Shown here: in pieces, positions 12,801 to 20,958 of the stretch
Numbering within the stretch: position 1 is the stretch's first letter
How the letters are laid out: every line of letters starts with the position of its first letter
DNA from: Mnemiopsis leidyi
Taxonomy: Eukaryota; Ctenophora; Tentaculata; Lobata; Bolinopsidae
DNA: 51,717 bases
Assembly (NCBI GenBank): GCA_000226015.1
Contig: JH153292.1
Location: 143,169-194,885, forward strand
Reading direction: 5' to 3'
Position numbers and translations under genes: made by a program
The notes under the pieces: model-generated
Seen by the model: the letters and a program-made list of their open reading frames with translations, nothing else
The model's database searches: none
What the model was told of the DNA's origin: nothing

Positions 12801-14397
12801 CAGGAACCAAATCTATGAACTCAATATTTTACTCTAAGAGTCTAAGCGTAAGATATCAGCAATAACAATACAAACAAGTGCACAAAGACATACACAAGCA
12901 GACCTACAGACAGACGAACAGACACACATAAAATAATGAACACAGACCAACAAGCAGGCGAACAGACAAACACACGAAAATTTTACCTCCAGTTCGAGAG
13001 TCTTGTTGATAACAGCCTGAGACATAAGCTCCTTGACATGAGCTCTGTGCTCTTTCCGGGCTGAAGTGTAGCGAAACGTCGGCTCATCTACCACCTCCCC
13101 TCGTTTTGTTATCTGGAACACAGAGGTTTTGTTATCTGGAACACAGAGGTTTTGTTATCTGGAACACAGGGGTTTTGTTATCTGGAACACAGGGGTTTTG
13201 TTATCTGGAACACAGGGGATTTGTTATCTGGAACACAGGGGTTTTTGTTATCTGGAACACGGGGGTTTTTGTTACCTGGAACACAGGGGTTCGCCTCAAA
13301 TACTAAGTTTGGTACGGTAATTTTCGTTTGTTCTTGGTTAATTTCTTATTATAGTAGCTTCAAGTCGATATAAAACCGAACAAACTCGTTGACTTCAGTA
13401 ATTTGTTTAACTTTATAATGTAGAGTATTGTGGGATTTATGCCACTCGCACTAAAAACCGTGTGTATTTCGAAATGATGTGGTGATGAATATATATTTTC
13501 ATTGTGTTAAATTATATTTCTCAACAAGCACACGTCTGAAACATCTATTGTGTTCGAAAAGCCGGTTATGTCAAAATAGCAAGCACAGACTCCAGCTACA
13601 GAAGTTTGAAATTGTGCTTTTAAATTTAGGATAGAAAGTATTCCTCAAGATCAAGACATAAAAGCAATAAGCTGCTTAATTGTAAAAATAAATTTTAATG
13701 ATCTCTTGCCAGTGGATGAACATTCTTGCCACATTGCCACATTGCTCATAGACCAATACCGGATGGGTAGGTATACAGTTGTATTTGACAAGTTTTTAAG
13801 TAAAAGAGGATCTTAAATAGTTCAGTTCAGCACTGTCTAAGAGTCGCATTTCGTTATAATGAATAAGTAAGGTAAATTTAAAGTTTTAGGATAAAGAGAA
13901 TTCCCCTTACTTATTCAAATATGATATTGTGACTGTAATTTGTATTTCAAACAATAACAGCATAACATTTTATTTAGTATAGTATTAAGGACATTATGAC
14001 ACTATTGTTTAGTTGCGGTATTGGATGTAATTGCATCTATTTTGTAGTTCTATTATTTCATTCCTGATCTAAACTCCTATAATATGGGTTTCATCATAAA
14101 AGCAAGATAAAAACTTACCAGGCCCATCTGTCGCAGATGCTTGCGGATACGCTTGTTATTGAAATAATCAACAAGGTATTCATCAGTGAGGCTGTTGTAA
14201 CTGTCCAGTGGTCTAGAGAGAAAATTATCAGATTTCGAAGAAACTGCTTTTGTGAAATTTGTGACCCTCGGCCTAGGCTGTCAAACTAGAATGTTTGCTA
14301 TGTCTCATTTGCAGACTTTCATTCATCATTGACTCAAGTGAAATACAATTTTTTAATAACCTTATAACCAAACTTACCCAACAGGTTTTAGAGTCAT
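3820..14397 (-). CDS. ERICH3: ERICH3 (glutamate-rich protein 3) orthologue, C-terminus missing
   Basis: Fifteen phase-compatible exons give 474 codons: 14397-14378, 14212-14119, 13112-12987, 12257-12186, 12023-11958, 10974-10917, 10333-10275, 9238-9122, 8838-8746, 7828-7736, 6433-6359, 5367-5140, 4563-4442, 4140-4038 and 3915-3820. Identity rests on the N-terminal YNSLTDEYLVDYFNN...RIRKHLRQMGL block, the following ITKRGEVVDEPTF segment, and the mid-protein RYLGKSLDL, QQHCGGNTVCVFQG and STCCEYKHKPG...LGGKSGHF blocks. All of these align by memory with vertebrate ERICH3. ERICH3 is linked to cilia and vesicle traffic, and no enzymatic motif is present. The first exon codes only seven residues and joins in phase 2. 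The start of the sixth exon is ambiguous by one codon (CAGCAG acceptor), and the 4563 start could instead be 4554. The acidic C-terminal region is not found; vertebrate proteins are much longer. Confidence 0.88.
4643..4691. repeat. 14-bp tandem repeat, 3 copies
   Basis: The unit ATAAACCAGGCAGA repeats three times in the ERICH3 intron upstream of exon 4442-4563. Confidence 0.8.
5513..5669. repeat. CCAAT-rich palindromic repeat cluster
   Basis: GGCGCCAATGG and related words recur many times within an ERICH3 intron. Two copies of the perfect 16-bp palindrome CCATTGGCGCCAATGG stand at 5568-5583 and 5654-5669, each followed by CGAT. Copies are interspersed rather than strictly head-to-tail. Confidence 0.8.
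8560..8722. repeat. 18-bp minisatellite beside an ERICH3 donor
   Basis: About nine copies of an 18-bp unit (GCCAAAGTTATCCCACCG) begin roughly 24 bases downstream of the ERICH3 exon 8746-8838 donor. The unit is a multiple of three, so several frames stay open across it, including the exon's own frame. Confidence 0.9.
11029..11278. repeat. 12-bp CACGTG minisatellite
   Basis: Some twenty copies of a 12-bp unit close to CACGTGTTACAG lie in the ERICH3 intron between exons 11958-12023 and 10917-10974. Variants carry AACGTG. A small satellite block of the same unit reappears near 11676-11702. The cysteine-rich frames that run through it are artefacts of the repeat. Confidence 0.92.
13103..13290. 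repeat. 23-bp array copying the ERICH3 exon 3 splice acceptor
   Basis: Eight copies of a 23-24 bp unit with core TTTTGTTATCTGGAACACAG. Read on the minus strand each copy is a TGTTCCAG acceptor followed by ATAACAAAAC, which is exactly the start (codons ITK) of ERICH3 exon 13112-12987. The lowest-coordinate copy is the true exon boundary. Confidence 0.92.
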
Positions 14398-14589
14398 GCT
14401 GTTACAGGTCACATATCATTTTGGTAGAAACCATTCATTTCATAATGTCTTGAGAAGAAAGATACTGATCATTAAAGTTTTAAAACATCATAAATTGAAA
14501 AAATTTGCTAACTGTAAATTGGATCAAAAATGAATTAGGTTTGAAAGGCAGTAAGACACTGAAATCTGTTGGTGGATGTCGCTGCTGGT

Positions 14590-15000
14590 GGATTGGCGTT
14601 AGGGTTCCGCAGCGGAAAGGGGCTAGGGTTAGGGTTAGGGTTAGGGTTAGGTTGCGCTGCAGACTATATTCTGCGGCGGACTTGTTCAGCCAATTTACTT
14701 TGGCAGAACAGTTCCGCAGCGGATGAATTTCACCAAATTGTTTTGTTACTATTACGCCGACTGATTCCACGGCGGAACTCTTCCGCCAACTGGCAGAATT
14801 TAGCTTTAAGTCTGGTTGTCGGACAAAATTTGGCGGACTGTCCACGAGTTGATGGCGGATCCAATCAGACTTGGCAGACTCAGGGGGACTTTTCAGCTGA
14901 TCCGCCAGAGTCCGCCAAAAGGAACGTTCTGACCAAATCTGATTGGATCCAATCGGATCCAAGGGGGATCGGCAGCGGACAAAGTCTGCCGGATGTAAAT
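14590..15000. mobile_element. GC-rich repeat, relative of the 36-kb foldback element
   Basis: From about 14780 the sequence follows the right arm of the foldback at 36031-36494: AATTTAGCTTTAAGTCTGGT, then a TTTGGCGGACTGT segment, a run of GGATCC/GATCC words, GATCCGCCAGAGTCCGCC, and the end GCGGACAAAGTC. The left half is different and contains the TTAGGG tract, so the copy is truncated or rearranged. No target duplication was found. Confidence 0.7.
14623..14652 (+). repeat. interstitial TTAGGG tract
   Basis: About five tandem TTAGGG units (CTAGGGTTAGGGTTAGGG...) lie inside the GC-rich element, with another isolated TTAGGG about 25 bases upstream. It matches the canonical animal telomere repeat but is internal. 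Confidence 0.9.
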
Positions 15001-16142
15001 ATGATTAAACAGACCAAAACATGAAGTGTGTGCACAACAATTAAAGTGCCCAAGAATTAAAGATAAAAACTTGAGCAAACTACAATGCACAAAAAACCAA
15101 AGTAGTATAAAACTATCGAACTACTGCACTACAATTAAGGCCAAAGATCAAATGGATCAAATGAGATACCTTGCCAACAGTCTTAACCCAACCTTAACCA
15201 GAACCAACTTTGATTCTTAACCCTTGCAGCCTTGCCCTAATTCTAACTTTCTAGCTCTAACTGTAACTTAAACATTACACAACAGCCAACTTTCGTGGTG
15301 GATAAACATCACTGCAGATTAAGTCCATTAAGAAAGAGGTCGAATCGGCTACAAATTCTGCGAGATGGTAATTTTTTGGCAGAATGATTCAGTGTTGCTG
15401 GAATTTTGTATGCATTAGGATCTGCTGAAGAGTCTGTCAGACTTATAGGGGATCTGCAAGAGTTCGGGTGGCAGACTTGTGACTTCCTGGTGTATTTTTA
15501 GAAGGGCAACTTGACAATCCAATTGGATTGGCCCTGGATTTTCCTCTTTATTAATTATAGCAATGTTGAGTGGACATTAAATCACAAGACAAATAATTTT
15601 TGTCCCTCATTCAATACAACATACAATGAAGTGAAGTGTGTAAGCATTGTAAAACAATCATTATCAAATACAAGGATTATCATCATAAGCTATATCAATT
15701 CATACAAGTGGCACCTTAGTATAGTTATCAGTTGCTCAAACTAAAGAACGCGACAAAAAAAGAAAAAGACAAAAGTTTCTTCCAACTTACTGTTGTTGCT
15801 TCTTACTTGCTAATTCCATTATATTAAGAACATCATAACTCATAACAACTCAAACTATTATCTCTCGTCAACAAGTCATCCCTCATAAGTTCAAATAAAT
15901 TGATTCTGTCATGCCTATTTGTCATTGGGATCGGTCGCTTAAATGTATAGCGCAAATAAAGAAACTACGATTTTTAATTTACGTAAAAGAGTAAAAGACG
16001 ATGTGGTCCATGCTAAAATTCTCTAAGTTGTCTATGTCATGTCAAACGTTGCCTGACCTGCTGCCGCGGAGCAGCAGCCCCCGCGCGCGAAAATGGGCCG
16101 CAATGCATCAACGGGCGATGCGCGTCTAGAATTTCTTCACCA

Positions 16143-16199
16143 GGCCAGAAATGCGTGACGGCGCGTGATGGCCGCGACAGTAGGTTATCAACCTACAAG
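16143..16199 (+). repeat. 57-bp dispersed direct repeat, copy 1
   Basis: It is nearly identical to 17013-17069. It begins GGCCAGAAATGCGTGA and ends in the hairpin word GTAGGTTATCAACCTAC. A degenerate inverted piece appears near 16738-16790. Confidence 0.85.
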
Positions 16200-16316
16200 C
16201 AATGCAAGGCTAATAAAACTAAAAAGATTATATCCGTCCATCGCACATCGTTTGCACCGTGCGCGTTTTAACATTTGCATTTAACGAAATTAAACGTTCA
16301 GCTTTGACTAGCTGCG

Positions 16317-16400
16317 ATTGTCGCGGTGATACCCGACTCACGCAGCTAAAGCTGAACGTTTTGTTCATGTTAAAACATTAAACGGATATAATCTCGTCAA
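16317..16400 (+). mobile_element. short inverted-repeat element, copy A (84 bp)
   Basis: It begins ATTGTCGCGGTGATACCC and ends AATCTCGTCAA. Its ends form an imperfect inverted repeat (TTGNCGNGNTGAT). It is flanked by AGCTGCG on the left and AGCTGCA on the right, a likely 7-bp target duplication with one mismatch. Confidence 0.7.
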
Positions 16401-16423
16401 AGCTGCAAAGATCGTTGGATATT

Positions 16424-16507
16424 ATTGTCGAGGTGTTACCGACCCGCGCGCGGCTCGCAGTTTTCTGCTCTCGTCGTTAGAACGTTAGACGGATATAATC
16501 TCGTCAA
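16424..16507 (+). mobile_element. short inverted-repeat element, diverged copy B
   Basis: It begins ATTGTCGAGGTGTTACCGAC and ends CGGATATAATCTCGTCAA, but the interior differs and the flanks do not match. It is probably an older copy. Confidence 0.5.
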
Positions 16508-16800
16508 ATGGTGAAACGTGAGTAAACGCCTGGTTAGGTTTGTACAGCAGCGCGCACCCTCCCGTCATTTTATTCTCCGAGAATGTTGCTACACGTTGCA
16601 TAGCCTTGCTGCCGGCAGGCAATATTTTCGATTGAAAATTTAATTTGAAAATTGAAAATGCAAAATGGGTCGCAACGCAAAGCAAGTGCCAAGTATTGCT
16701 CATATGTCATAGGGTTGTAGTTATCACATATCACGGGCTCTCACGCATTTCTGGCCTAGACGCGCATCGCCCGTTAACTCATAAGGTAGAATTCATCAAC

Positions 16801-16885
16801 TTGACGAGATGATATCCGTATACCGTTCTAACGAAAAGTTTTAAATTTAGCTGCGCGAGTCGGGTATCATGATCACCGCGACAAT
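16801..16885 (-). mobile_element. short inverted-repeat element, copy C (85 bp)
   Basis: Opposite orientation to copy A: TTGACGAGATGATATCCGTA at one end, GATCACCGCGACAAT at the other. The flanks CATCAAC and CATCCAC match at six of seven positions. Confidence 0.7.
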
Positions 16886-17012
16886 CATCCACAAATGATA
16901 GGTCAAATAGTGATCAGCGAAACAACTGTATATATTTGTATAACCATAGTGCAATAGGATAAAACTCTGATCCCTCCTTCAAGGTCCGGTCGGGGTTTAA
17001 CGGGCGATGCAC

Positions 17013-17069
17013 GGCCAGAAATGCGTGAGAGCGCGTGATGGCCGCGACAGTAGGTTATCAACCTACAAG
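17013..17069 (+). repeat. 57-bp dispersed direct repeat, copy 2
   Basis: Second copy of the 16143-16199 repeat, differing at a few bases and ending in the same GTAGGTTATCAACCTAC hairpin. Confidence 0.85.
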
Positions 17070-17309
17070 TCGGGGTCTATACAGAATATAAGGCACCATG
17101 CTTGTTCGTGAGAGTGTTGATCATTTCCATTGATGAACAATGTTTAGGGTCACCTGACTCATAGAAATAAAGGGCGTTGCAACGGGTACGTTGTACCGAG
17201 TTTATTCATTATTTATCAACGTTGTTAAACCTATCACCCTTTTGTTCTGCTACTTTATCTGACAATGGTGTCGTAGGAGAGACTGGAATCGGTAGTTTCT
17301 TTGTAGCCA

Positions 17310-17406
17310 TTGACGAGATGATATCCGTCTAACGTTCTAACGTCTAAAGTTCTCGTCTAACGTTCTCGTTCAGCTTTAGCTGCGTGAGTCGGGTATCACC
17401 GACAAT
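17310..17406 (-). mobile_element. short inverted-repeat element, copy D (97 bp)
   Basis: It starts TTGACGAGATGATATCCGTC and ends GGGTATCACCGACAAT. The left flank is GTAGCCA (17303-17309). The right flank is interrupted after GTAG by the hAT-like insertion. The pre-insertion sequence, read past that insertion at 17770-17776, is GTAGCCA, a perfect 7-bp match. Confidence 0.8.
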
Positions 17407-17410
17407 GTAG

Positions 17411-17765
17411 CAGGGGTGGCGGAACGAGTTAAAACCTGGGGGGGCCACTTTCTTGCAAAAATCATTAGTTCAGATGCCAATACAATGCTCACTCGGCGGC
17501 GCTTCGCGCCACCTCGCTCGCGAAGGTAAATTGAAGTCATAGCATAGTTTTGACCCTTCGTTAATGACTTATACCGTTTCTGCGTTTGCAAATTTAATTT
17601 TATCTACTCCTTTTAAATAAGTGATCCTTGGTACTCATCACATTTTTGATTCAATCCAAATTTTGGTAATTCTAACTGTTAGAGGCTCGCATGACACATG
17701 GATTGNNNNNNNNNNNTTTTGGGGGGGCCATGGCCCCCCTGGCCCCCCCGGTTCCGCCACCCCTG
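17411..17765. mobile_element. nonautonomous hAT-like element (MITE)
   Basis: Perfect 15-bp terminal inverted repeats, CAGGGGTGGCGGAAC at 17411-17425 and GTTCCGCCACCCCTG at 17751-17765, are flanked by a perfect 8-bp duplication CAATGTAG (17403-17410 and 17766-17773). The CAGGGG start and 8-bp duplication are typical of the hAT superfamily. The interior has no transposase frame and includes an assembly gap, so the true length is unknown. Confidence 0.9.
17706..17716. other. assembly gap (11 N)
   Basis: Eleven unresolved bases inside the hAT-like element, just before a long G run and C runs. The number may be a placeholder. Confidence 0.98.
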
Positions 17766-18108
17766 CAATGTAGCCAAGGCCATTACCAAGTAGTGGTGAA
17801 TTGTTACCAATTTATAACCCTTGTTGAGTGCAACAATGCAATTATGGGTGCTGGAAAAGGTGGCCTATTCTAGGGATCATGGTTATGAGATGAATATGAT
17901 CACGTATGATCAATAAGATAGTTAGTCAAATTTGACAAACGATATGCTAGATGATTTTAAGTGATGATGATACGCATTGCAACAATGCCTTTTCGAACAC
18001 TTCTTCAACACAGATCATCACATGTATTAAAACTGTATCTGAAACTTACGGGTGTCTACTTCACTACAACCACATTTGAAGCCTCCTAATTTTACTTTAA
18101 AATCGTTA

Positions 18109-18535
18109 ATGTAAAGGTTGCATTAAAGATTGGACTGCATGGAACCCCTTAGCTTCCATTCCTTGTTTAACATGCCGTGCAGCAAGGACTTCCACTAAGT
18201 TTGCTAGGCTATGAACATTTCCAGATCTTTAAGTTCAGAAGTAGAATATATTCTTTTGTAATGGTAAATTAAGTTTCCTTGTGTTTCAAATTGATAACAC
18301 AGTACTCTTCAATAATCACTAGCTAGTCGTTATGTAAGCAACGGGTAGAGGAACGAGACCAGTAACTCTCACCGGACTACTGAATTGATGTAAAGGCTGC
18401 ACTAAAAATTGAACTGCACGGAACCCCTTAGCTTCAGAAGTAGTGTATATGTATATCTGAATTGATGTAAAGGTTGCACTAAAAATTGGACTGCACCTAA
18501 CCCCTTAGCTTCCATTCCTAGTTTAATAAGAAGTA
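18109..18535. repeat. dispersed direct repeat, three copies
   Basis: Segments starting at about 18109, 18389 and 18466 share GTAAAGGTTGCAYTAAARATTG, a short GGACTGCA word, and ACCCCTTAGCTTC. The first and third extend further into TTCCATTCC and an AGCAAGGA...TTCCACT word. There is no coding potential. Confidence 0.75.
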
Positions 18536-19842
18536 CAGCAAGGATTTCCACTCAGTAAGCCAGGCTAGGCACTAATCCATATCTTAAAGTGCAGAAGTAC
18601 CTGGTATATATATGACAGACTCCGCGAATTTCATATATATTTGGGCAGCTTATCTTAGGAGACATATTTTGGTCAGACCAAACTCAGACGACTGGTGAAA
18701 TGATCTGACAAAATTATGGTGAATTTTCTAAAAAACCATCACATTTCAGACATCGAATTAAATCAGGGTGTTTGTTGTTTTTCTATTGTTTAAACTAAAA
18801 GAAATTCAATATTTGGGAAAATCGAAAAAGTCGTGGTATCAATTTCCTGACTTTGTCTTTATGAGACGTTTATGTAGCACTTTACTACAATTAAATACTG
18901 TAAATTCATTACTTTACTTGTGTTCATTTGTCTTATGATTCATATCAATAACTTTTCGAGGAAATGGTGTATCAATGAAGTCACAATTGATAAAAGATGT
19001 CAAAAATAATTCGACGGATTTTATTCTGAAAACTGAAATTTTGGCTGTCCGAAAATATGGGGAATTCTTTGAAAAACGGTAGCATTGCGCGCGTTTAAAT
19101 ATGTCTCCTAAGGTATTCCAAAAGGATGCACACTTTAAAATAAAACTGTCTGATATCTTGTTTACAGATCTATTTTGTTCTTAGATGGCATACTGATACC
19201 GTTTCTCTTTGCTTTTAGTTTTTACTAGAAGTTTTTTACTAGATTGATTGTTTTGTGAGCAAAAAAAATTACCGATTTAATTAAACTAAACTGTAAATTT
19301 CATGCTGTACACTTTATAGTAAATTAACTAATGATTAGTGAGAAAATCAATTAAATGAATTTAGTTTTGATGACATTTCTTTGCAATCATTTCTTAAAAT
19401 TGTGTTTTTGGAATCAATTTATTTTTCATGGACAGATAACGATGATAAACATTGTTTATATATTTCTAAAATTTTCTACTTTGCAACATTGCAAACGAAA
19501 AAATAACACTTGTTTTACTTGAAAACTTGTTTCTTTTGCCCCATCAACCGAAATGGATAATAGTCTTAGAGTGACCATCATGCATTTAATACTATTTATA
19601 TGATTTTTAATTCATATGCTAACCCCTCGTTTTAACCTTGTTTTAACCTATTTTTTAATCCTCTTGTTTAAATGATGAATTGAAACTTTTTCCACTGAAA
19701 CTGATGAGTTGCCTCGGTTACAAGGTCATGAAAATGTACAATTTTTCTAGATTTCTAGATACCTTTATTTTGGTCTCAGATGACCCATTTTAACTTCTCC
19801 TTTATCAAGATAATTATATCAGTCCCAAAACACAAAGCGTGC

Positions 19843-20690
19843 CTCCAGCCAGAAAAGACACGTGGTTTTCAGATTCCTTGTAATTTCTAGTTGAAAATTT
19901 TCATTTTTTCGGCTATAGGTGTGATAATTTTTCGAATACGGATTCTTCGCCTGATTTTATGTCAAAATACTGGTCTAACTTTTTTCCTAGCTCAAAGTTG
20001 AAAATTTCCATTTTGGGGCCTTATAAGGGGTCACTCAAGGGGTCACGTGATCATTTTTCGCCTCCGAAACTATTAAATTCGAATTGCTAGACAAATTTTA
20101 CGTCGAAATACTGGTCTAACTTTTTTCCTAGCGTAAAGTTGAAAATTTTAATTTTGGAGCCTTAAGGGCCTTATAAAGGGCCACTCAAGGGGTCACGTGA
20201 TCATTTTTCGGCTCCGAAACTATCAAATTCGGATTCCTCGACAAATTTTACGTCAAAATACTGGTCTAACTTTTTTCCTAGCTCACTTAACAATCACATC
20301 TTGACATCTAGTGATCTATTCCCTTTACCCTGCGACCTCGTCCGATAACCTTAATGATATTGATTTTAAAGGTAGTAAAACTAAGTTCTAATTCTATAAT
20401 TATTCTATAAATATAATATAATAATTCTATAATAAACAGTCGCAAAATGCAAAGCGTATCTCCAGCCAGAAAAGACACATGGTGTTCAGATTCCTTGTTA
20501 TTTCAAGTTGAAAATTTTGATTTATCGGCTATAGGTGTGATTATTGTTCGGATTCGAAACTATAAAATTAGGATTCCTCGTCAAACTTTACGTTAAAATA
20601 CTGGTCTAACTTTTCTCCTAGCTCAAAGTCGAAAATTTCCATTTCGGGCCTTATAAGGGGTCACCTAAGTGTATACCACACTTCATGTTG
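19843..20690. repeat. about 600-bp duplication with internal 130-bp repeats
   Basis: Blocks containing CCAGCCAGAAAAGACAC appear about 600 bases apart (19.85 and 20.45 kb). Between and after them, CTGGTCTAACTTTTTTCCTA followed by GTTGAAAATTT and GCCTTATAAGG recurs about four times. Two of these are followed by AAGGGGTCACGTGATCATTT. This is old sequence without open frames. Confidence 0.8.
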
Positions 20691-20958
20691 TCATACTAGG
20701 GAGGTGGCAATTTTTTTGAACCCGGACTAAAATTTGACGGAAAATCGATTGAGAATAGTGTCGAGGTTCAAAAATGTTTGTTAAAGTGTCTTTTCTGGCG
20801 TGGTTGCCACCACCCTGATAATTTAAGGCTGGATAATGGCCCAGCAACAATCAAGATGATTATTTATTTTGGGAATTTGCTGGTTATTTATGGAAACTCA
20901 AAATTATTCTGGAATATAAGTGTTTATTTACACAAAATCAATTCAGAAAAGCTCAAGA

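Larger units (their letters stand above)
14398..20958. other. head-to-head intergenic region, repeat-rich
   Basis: This separates the divergent ERICH3 and FBXO16 start codons and should contain both promoters. I see no exon. It is occupied by a GC-rich foldback relative, a TTAGGG tract, a cluster of short inverted-repeat elements, a hAT-like element with an assembly gap, and two sets of long dispersed or tandem duplications, listed separately. The stretches 15.0-16.0 kb, 17.8-18.1 kb and 18.6-19.8 kb show nothing recognisable. Confidence 0.6.

Noticed and set aside
14623..14652. True telomere
   Set aside because: Only about five units, internal, inside a repeat element, with ordinary genes on both sides.
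17691..17873. Open frame across the N gap
   Set aside because: It crosses unresolved bases and the proline-rich part is the hAT-like terminal repeat.
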